The notes under the pieces: model-generated
Seen by the model: only the letters and a program-made list of their open reading frames with translations
Database searches by the model: none
What the model was told of the DNA's origin: nothing
NCBI GenBank assembly: GCA_004292985.1
Contig: RDXT01000577.1
Span: 1-8,763 of the forward strand
DNA: 8,763 nucleotides
From: Bacteroidota bacterium
GTDB taxonomy: Bacteria > Bacteroidota > Bacteroidia > J057
Reading direction: 5' to 3'
Made by a program: the position numbers and the translations under genes
Shown here: positions 5,633-8,763 of the stretch, piece after piece
Position numbering within the stretch: the stretch's first letter is position 1
Layout of the letters: each line of letters opens with the position of its first letter

Positions 5633-7207
5633 TCAGGGGCGCTGGGGCGGCAGGGGGCGTGCAGGAAGCGGAGCGTGCTGGCCTTTGCCGGGAATGATGG
5701 TTTTGGGAGCCGTTGCAGGGGTAGCTGGGGTAGCGGGTGTTGTCTGCGGACGGATCACCTGGGGCTGCGATTTTTCAAACTCCGGTTGCCGGGGCGTTTG
5801 CTGGGTTACAGGTTTTTGCACCTGTGCGGGTTGTCTTTCGGGGGCCGTCTGCACAGCGCCTCCTTTGCTGGGCGCCTGCTCTGTAACAGGCTTATAGACA
5901 GGCTTTTGTATCTGTGAACTGCCTCCCTGTGTCTGGCTTACCGTTTGTTTTTCCTGCAGCACGCGGGTAGATTTGACCACAGCCTGATCGAGGGTCTGGG
6001 GGGCAGAAGGGCGGCTTTGTCCGGCGGCAGGCGACTGGGATGGCTGGGTAGAAGCTACCGCAGGTTTGGCTACAGGCAACTGGCGGATTTCGCTGCGGAT
6101 GCTCATGCGCTCATTTTTCTTTTGCAGGATATAGGCCTGTTTCTGGCTTGTGCTCATGCCTCTCATCGCCACAGGAAGCTGGTCGTCGGGCAGGCTTTCG
6201 ATGCGCACGACTCCGGCATCTACGGCATCTACGAGGTCCCAGGAGGGGTTGTAGTAGGTGTCGGTGGCTTTTACAAGGGCACGCTGTGTCAGGTTGTCGC
6301 TGCCGTAGGTAAGCGCATTCTGGTCTTGCTGGCGCTGGCGCTGCTGCATCACCACACCCTGGCTGCCGTAGGGCACATAGGTATTGTTCAGGCGTTCGTT
6401 GCAGGAGTAAAAATCATTGTCGTAGGGATTACGCTGGCGGTTTTGGCGGTAGTTGTGGTCAATGTTGAGGTACTCGCCGCCGCCGAGGCGGGCCGCTTCC
6501 TGCCATTCGTCATAGATACCGCTCTGGTAGTTTCCGCAATAGATGGTGCTCACGATAACTCCCTGCTCTGCGGCGCGGCGCATTACATGCTGGTAGGCGA
6601 TGTCTCCCTGGTCAAAGTCTTCATTACCAGCGATATAGAGCAGGCGAAGGTCTTCCGGATTGTAGCTCCAGTTCAGACGCTCGAGGGCCAGGTTAACGAC
6701 TTCACCCGCATACTCGGAGCTGCCGCCGACGCGGAGGTTAAACAGCTCGGCAGATACCCAGTCAAAATCGGAGGTCAGCGGGGTGAGCTGGCGCATATAG
6801 CGGTTGTTCCAGCCGAGGGAGGCATTGCCATATTCAAAGACAGAAATTTCCAGTTCGGGCTGGCGGCGGCCTTCATACTGGCTGGCAACGCCATTTACGA
6901 TGTACCAGAGCTGGGATTTGGCCTGTTCGATAAGGCCCTCCATGCTGCCGCTTACGTCCAGAATCAGCGCAATCTGCACCTTGGGGCGTGGATAGTTGCG
7001 GCGCGAAGGAGAACGGCGCTCTTCTTCATAGCGGTCATCGTCCTCATAGCGATCGTCGTCGTCGCGGCGGTTGCGCTCTTCGTAGCGGCCATCGTTGTGA
7101 GAAGATGGGTAGGAGGGCTGATAGGGATATTGAGCGAGGGCCGGGCTAAAGACCAGCATAAGTGTCAGGGCGAAGAGTAAACGTTGGGCTTTCATATTCT
7201 GAAGCAT
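5633..7207 (-). CDS. Secreted von Willebrand factor A domain protein with a Pro/Gln-rich tail
   Basis: A protein of up to 524 residues, exported by an N-terminal signal peptide (MKAQRLLFALTLMLVFSPALAQ). The longest start is the ATG at 7207. The ATG at 7195 gives the more usual Met-Lys n-region and may be the real start. After the signal peptide comes a highly charged linker with tandem DDDRYE-type units (about residues 41-65). The vWA domain follows (about 76-255) with the metal-site motif DVSGS (84-88), a Ser in the usual Thr position (VGGSSEYAGE, 160-169), and IAGNEDFDQG (192-201). A YCGNYQSGIYDEWQEAARLGGGEYLNID segment comes next. The C-terminal third (about 380-524) is low complexity, rich in Pro, Gln, Thr and Ala, and includes TPATPATPAT. 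It probably lies in the periplasm or at the cell surface, binding a protein ligand through the metal site; the ligand is unknown. It ends at a strong terminator (5580-5608). Confidence 0.88.
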   Translation of the reverse strand: MLQNMKAQRLLFALTLMLVFSPALAQYPYQPSYPSSHNDGRYEERNRRDDDDRYEDDDRYEEERRSPSRRNYPRPKVQIALILDVSGSMEGLIEQAKSQLWYIVNGVASQYEGRRQPELEISVFEYGNASLGWNNRYMRQLTPLTSDFDWVSAELFNLRVGGSSEYAGEVVNLALERLNWSYNPEDLRLLYIAGNEDFDQGDIAYQHVMRRAAEQGVIVSTIYCGNYQSGIYDEWQEAARLGGGEYLNIDHNYRQNRQRNPYDNDFYSCNERLNNTYVPYGSQGVVMQQRQRQQDQNALTYGSDNLTQRALVKATDTYYNPSWDLVDAVDAGVVRIESLPDDQLPVAMRGMSTSQKQAYILQKKNERMSIRSEIRQLPVAKPAVASTQPSQSPAAGQSRPSAPQTLDQAVVKSTRVLQEKQTVSQTQGGSSQIQKPVYKPVTEQAPSKGGAVQTAPERQPAQVQKPVTQQTPRQPEFEKSQPQVIRPQTTPATPATPATAPKTIIPGKGQHAPLPARPLPPQRP

Positions 7208-7446
7208 TAAAAAGTGAAGCGGTATATGATGCTATACGCAAGTGCTGTGTCAATGTCTTGTATCGTGTACACTCAACCGATCAAGCGCGTAGCCTTTGCG
7301 GCGAAGGTGTGCGTTTCGCTCTTGCAAGTGTGCATAAGTACCTTTGCGGGTATGCAGGGGATATGTGTAAGGTTTTGTCTATGTCATGTATATAATTCTA
7401 TACAGATGCTCCGCAGGGTCATGTTAGTCCTTCGTATGTATTGGGC
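7208..7446. other. Intergenic region upstream of the vWA gene, no recognised content
   Basis: No gene is supported on either strand. I looked for the Bacteroidetes promoter arrangement for the minus-strand vWA gene and found none. On the plus strand TACCTTTG (7339-7346) resembles a -7 box but has no TTG at the right distance. The 8-bp palindrome GTGTACAC (about 7265-7272) is the only small symmetric site seen. The vWA promoter presumably lies here but is not recognisable. Confidence 0.4.
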
Positions 7447-7476
7447 TTGCGGTCCCGGCCACTGTCTCTATCTTTG
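7447..7476 (+). promoter_or_regulatory. Bacteroidetes-type promoter of small RNA copy 1
   Basis: TTG (7447-7449), 19 nt, then TATCTTTG (7469-7476) is a full match to the Bacteroidetes housekeeping promoter TTG-N19-TAnnTTTG. The conserved RNA segment starts 7 nt after the -7 box, at the expected initiation distance. The spacer is unrelated to that of the second copy (8050-8079), although both boxes and the exact spacing are shared. The boxes are therefore kept while the bases between them are not. Confidence 0.8.
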
Positions 7477-7482
7477 TATTGT

Positions 7483-7560
7483 ATCAGGACGGTAATCCTG
7501 GAACAAGAGCAAGGGCTAGGGTAGATTCTCCCAATGGGATGAGTCCCCTAGTTTTTTTTT
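7483..7560 (+). ncRNA. Candidate 78-nt structured small RNA, copy 1
   Basis: The predicted transcript runs from about 7483 to the end of a T9 tract. From 5' to 3': a small hairpin CAGGA (7485-7489) / TCCTG (7496-7500) with loop CGGTAA; a purine-rich unpaired linker GAACAAGAGCAAGGG (7501-7515); and a long terminator hairpin (7516-7551) followed by nine T. A near-identical copy lies at 8084-8161 behind its own promoter. The two differ at five of 78 positions: four form two compensated pairs in the inner stem (TCCC/GGGA against CTCC/GGAG) and one lies in the triloop (AAT against ACT). The linker core AAGAGCAAGGGC also precedes every hairpin of the 3825-4031 array. The function is unknown; trans-acting regulation through the linker is a guess. 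A short reading frame crosses it, but the compensated changes alter its codons, so it is not coding. Confidence 0.75.
7516..7560 (+). terminator. Intrinsic terminator of small RNA copy 1
   Basis: Outer stem CTAGGG (7516-7521) / CCCTAG (7546-7551), TA bulge, middle stem GATTC (7524-7528) / GAGTC (7541-7545) with one G-U pair, one bulged T, inner stem TCCC (7529-7532) / GGGA (7536-7539), triloop AAT, then T9 (7552-7560). Every position of the three helices is paired. This is a very strong Rho-independent terminator for plus-strand transcription. Confidence 0.9.
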
Positions 7561-7572
7561 GCCCTGGCTTTT

Positions 7573-7625
7573 CAGGGAACAGTTTTCAGGGAACAGGGAA
7601 CAGTTTACAAGGAACAGTTTACAGC
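7573..7625. repeat. Short GGAACAG-type imperfect tandem repeats
   Basis: CAGGGAACAG, GGGAACAG, CAGTTTACA and AAGGAACAGTTTACAG recur irregularly here, and again around 7749-7770 just before the second copy of the next element. They are low-complexity intergenic repeats with no coding potential. Their presence before both element copies suggests they were carried along when the larger element was duplicated. Confidence 0.6.
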
Positions 7626-7745
7626 AGTTTGTCCAGCGCCACGATGCTGGTGAGGGTCTCCGACCCGAATCCCATTCCAAAGTCCTGTTAATCCTGTCTA
7701 TTTCAAGGGAGGCTTGTTTCGGGTCGGGAGACCACTCACAAGCGG
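7607..7745. repeat. Inverted-repeat element, tandem copy 1
   Basis: About 139 bp, directly repeated at 7755-7906. Inside are long inverted arms: GTGAGGGTCTCCGACCCGAA (7650-7669) and its near complement at 7718-7739 (TTCGGGTC...GAGACCACTCAC), which here has one extra G. The spacer contains one TCCTGTTAA unit. It resembles a non-autonomous miniature inverted-repeat or REP-like element. No transposase and no clear target-site duplication is visible, so mobility is not shown. Confidence 0.75.
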
Positions 7746-7754
7746 GTTCAGGGA

Positions 7755-7906
7755 ACAAGGAACAGTTTTCAGCAGTTTGTCCAGCGCCACGATGCTGGTG
7801 AGGGTCTCCGACCCGAATCCCATTCCAAAATCCTGTTAATCCTGTTAATCCTGTCTATTTCATTCACACACAGATTTGTTTCGGGTCGGAGACCACTCAC
7901 AAGCGG
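7755..7906. repeat. Inverted-repeat element, tandem copy 2
   Basis: About 152 bp, near-identical to 7607-7745 over its left 80 bp and its right 30 bp. The arms are 7798-7817 and 7880-7900. They pair over 20 bp with a single bulged A (15 bp GGTCTCCGACCCGAA plus 5 bp GTGAG). Compared with copy 1 the centre differs: two TCCTGTTAA units instead of one, and a different 3' part of the spacer. Arms conserved with a variable loop suggests the hairpin itself matters, or that the arms are the mobile ends. Confidence 0.75.
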
Positions 7907-7921
7907 TTTCGTATAATACTT

Positions 7922-7979
7922 CCAGTCTAATGTCTAATGTCTCCAGTCTAATATCTAATGCCTTCCAGTCTACTGTCTA
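7922..7979. repeat. Degenerate CCAGTCTAATGTC direct repeats
   Basis: Three imperfect units begin with CCAGTCTA at about 7922, 7943 and 7965, each followed by variants of ATGTCTAATGTCT. It is intergenic low-complexity sequence. Downstream, up to the next promoter, the only notable symmetry is GCGCATTT (8000-8007) with AAATGCGC (8041-8048), an 8-bp inverted repeat separated by 33 bp. No gene is supported from 7907 to 8049. Confidence 0.6.
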
Positions 7980-8049
7980 TGTAATGTTTTCCCTTCCCCG
8001 CGCATTTCCGCCCGCTTCAAAACATGTTACATTCCACGCAAAATGCGCC

Positions 8050-8079
8050 TTGTTATCCCTGAGCGGCCCCCTACATTTG
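8050..8079 (+). promoter_or_regulatory. Bacteroidetes-type promoter of small RNA copy 2
   Basis: TTG (8050-8052), exactly 19 nt, then TACATTTG (8072-8079): another full match to TTG-N19-TAnnTTTG. The conserved RNA begins 5 nt beyond the box. The same arrangement occurs at 7447-7476 with an unrelated spacer. Confidence 0.8.
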
Positions 8080-8083
8080 TTAT

Positions 8084-8161
8084 ATCAGGACGGTAATCCT
8101 GGAACAAGAGCAAGGGCTAGGGTAGATTCCTCCACTGGAGTGAGTCCCCTAGTTTTTTTTT
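8084..8161 (+). ncRNA. Candidate 78-nt structured small RNA, copy 2
   Basis: Same length and layout as copy 1: 5' hairpin CAGGA (8086-8090) / TCCTG (8097-8101) with loop CGGTAA, linker with AAGAGCAAGGG, terminator hairpin 8117-8152, T9 at 8153-8161. It runs towards tatD and its last 13 nt overlap the tatD 3' end on the opposite strand. A tatD message that reads past its stop would therefore be antisense to the whole RNA. Because each copy has its own promoter and terminator, each is a complete small transcription unit and not just a scattered terminator. Confidence 0.75.
8117..8161 (+). terminator. Intrinsic terminator of small RNA copy 2
   Basis: Outer stem CTAGGG (8117-8122) / CCCTAG (8147-8152), TA bulge, GATTC (8125-8129) / GAGTC (8142-8146), bulged T, inner stem CTCC (8130-8133) / GGAG (8137-8140), triloop ACT, then T9 (8153-8161). 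It is the same architecture as 7516-7560 with the inner stem changed on both sides. Confidence 0.88.
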
Positions 8162-8763
8162 GAGGTAAAGACCTCTTTCGCATTTTGGTTGGTCAATTCC
8201 GCCACCGCTTCATAGCTGATTCCCCACAACTGCGCCACTGACTCGCCCACATAGCGGGGGTAGCTGCTTTCATTGCGGCGGTTTTTGCTTTTGCGGAAAG
8301 GCTCCGGCGGCAGGTAGGGGCTGTCGGTCTCCAGAACGACCGAAGATTTGGGCAACTGCCGCACCACCTCCTGCACATCTTTGCGATAGGTCACAATCCC
8401 GCCAATGCCCAGCTTAAAACTTCCCAAGGCCAGAATGCGCTCCGCCTGCGCGATCGTGCCATCAAAGCAGTGAAAAATGCCGCGTAGGTCGCTGTCTGCC
8501 GCTTGTTCGATCTGCACCGTGGTTTCGTCTATCGCGTTGCGGGCATGGAGGATAATGGGAAGCTGTGTTTCTTTTGCCCATTGAATCTGGACCTGCAAGG
8601 CTTCGATCTGTAAAGGAAGGGTGCTTTTGTCCCAGTATAAATCCAGCCCCGTTTCACCAATCCCATACCAGGTACAGGCCGGATCGGTGAGCCACTGCCG
8701 GAGCGTATCTAATTCATTTTCAAAGCCTTCCTTCACTTCGCAGGGGTGCAGGCCGATCATGGG
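8149..8763 (-). CDS. tatD: TatD-family metal-dependent hydrolase, C-terminal part (5' end outside window)
   Basis: About 205 residues of a TatD/YcfH-type amidohydrolase-fold protein, a cytoplasmic metal-dependent DNase family with a TIM-barrel fold. The frame is still open at the window edge (PMIGLHPCEV), so the N-terminal HxH metal motif is missing only because of the window. Visible ligand motifs in order: GIGETGLDLYWDKS (metal-binding Glu), LPIILHARNA (His), GIFHCFDG (His) and VVLETDSPYLPPEPFR (Asp), followed by the usual YVGESVAQLWG...ELTNQNAKEVF ending. The final residues TSKKN come from the A9 run complementary to the RNA T tract, and the TAG stop (8149-8151) lies within the hairpin of small RNA copy 2. 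The family usually ends a few residues after NAKxxF, so little or nothing is lost. The exact paralogue (TatD, YcfH or YjjV) cannot be fixed from this part. Confidence 0.92.
   Translation of the reverse strand, partial: PMIGLHPCEVKEGFENELDTLRQWLTDPACTWYGIGETGLDLYWDKSTLPLQIEALQVQIQWAKETQLPIILHARNAIDETTVQIEQAADSDLRGIFHCFDGTIAQAERILALGSFKLGIGGIVTYRKDVQEVVRQLPKSSVVLETDSPYLPPEPFRKSKNRRNESSYPRYVGESVAQLWGISYEAVAELTNQNAKEVFTSKKN

Noticed and set aside
5945..7180. A 411-codon open frame on the plus strand, antisense to the vWA gene
   Set aside because: The minus-strand frame has a signal peptide, a vWA motif and a terminator. The plus-strand translation is a hydrophobic, repetitive product with no recognisable domain, as expected of an antisense shadow.
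7339..7346. TACCTTTG as a further plus-strand promoter
   Set aside because: There is no TTG at 18-20 nt upstream and no conserved RNA or gene starts downstream.
7479..7691. A short plus-strand frame crossing small RNA copy 1 (product with an ARARVDS stretch, also seen at copy 2)
   Set aside because: The two copies differ by compensated stem changes that alter the peptide, and the frame passes through the terminator and T9 tract. The similarity is at RNA level.
7607..7906. Insertion sequence
   Set aside because: The inverted arms are present but there is no transposase ORF and no visible target duplication; it is at most a non-autonomous element.

Overview
The window looks like a chromosomal segment of a moderately GC-rich member of the Bacteroidota, possibly Saprospiria-like. 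The evidence is two near-perfect Bacteroidetes-type promoters (TTG, 19-nt spacer, TAnnTTTG), a secreted TonB_C/TPR protein, weak Shine-Dalgarno signals, and dispersed intergenic repeats. The finer taxonomic placement is inference.

Layout. The left part is a plus-strand block: the 3' end of leuS (1-411), a short Uma2-family PD-(D/E)XK nuclease-like gene (450-974), and a Gfo/Idh/MocA oxidoreductase (971-2014) joined to it by an ATGA overlap. Next comes a minus-strand block, read right to left: a secreted von Willebrand A protein (5633-7207) closed by a clear intrinsic terminator, a secreted TonB_C + TPR protein (4218-5318), a four-unit tandem hairpin array (3825-4031), and a bacterial dynamin-like GTPase (2016-3746). 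The GTPase gene meets the oxidoreductase gene tail to tail with one base between the stops. The right end is the 3' part of a TatD-family hydrolase gene (8149-8763, minus strand).

The most interesting signal is non-coding. Two 78-nt segments (about 7483-7560 and 8084-8161, plus strand) each follow a promoter with exactly the TTG-N19-TAnnTTTG layout. Each contains a small 5' hairpin and a purine-rich linker, and ends in a strong hairpin plus nine T residues. They differ at only five positions: four form two compensated base pairs in the terminal stem and one lies in the triloop. The same hairpin, with further compensatory changes, occurs four times in tandem (52-bp period) on the minus strand between the TonB_C/TPR and dynamin genes. 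I read these as a small structured RNA family that I cannot match to a named one. One copy ends inside the 3' end of tatD, so the tatD stop codon lies in the hairpin.

Between the two RNA copies lies an accessory repeat patch (about 7573-7980): short GGAACAG repeats, two tandem copies of a roughly 140-150 bp element with about 20-bp inverted arms, and degenerate TCTAATGTC-type repeats. No transposase, tRNA, rRNA or CRISPR array was seen. The protein genes do not form one obvious pathway. Apart from the Uma2/oxidoreductase pair they look independently transcribed.
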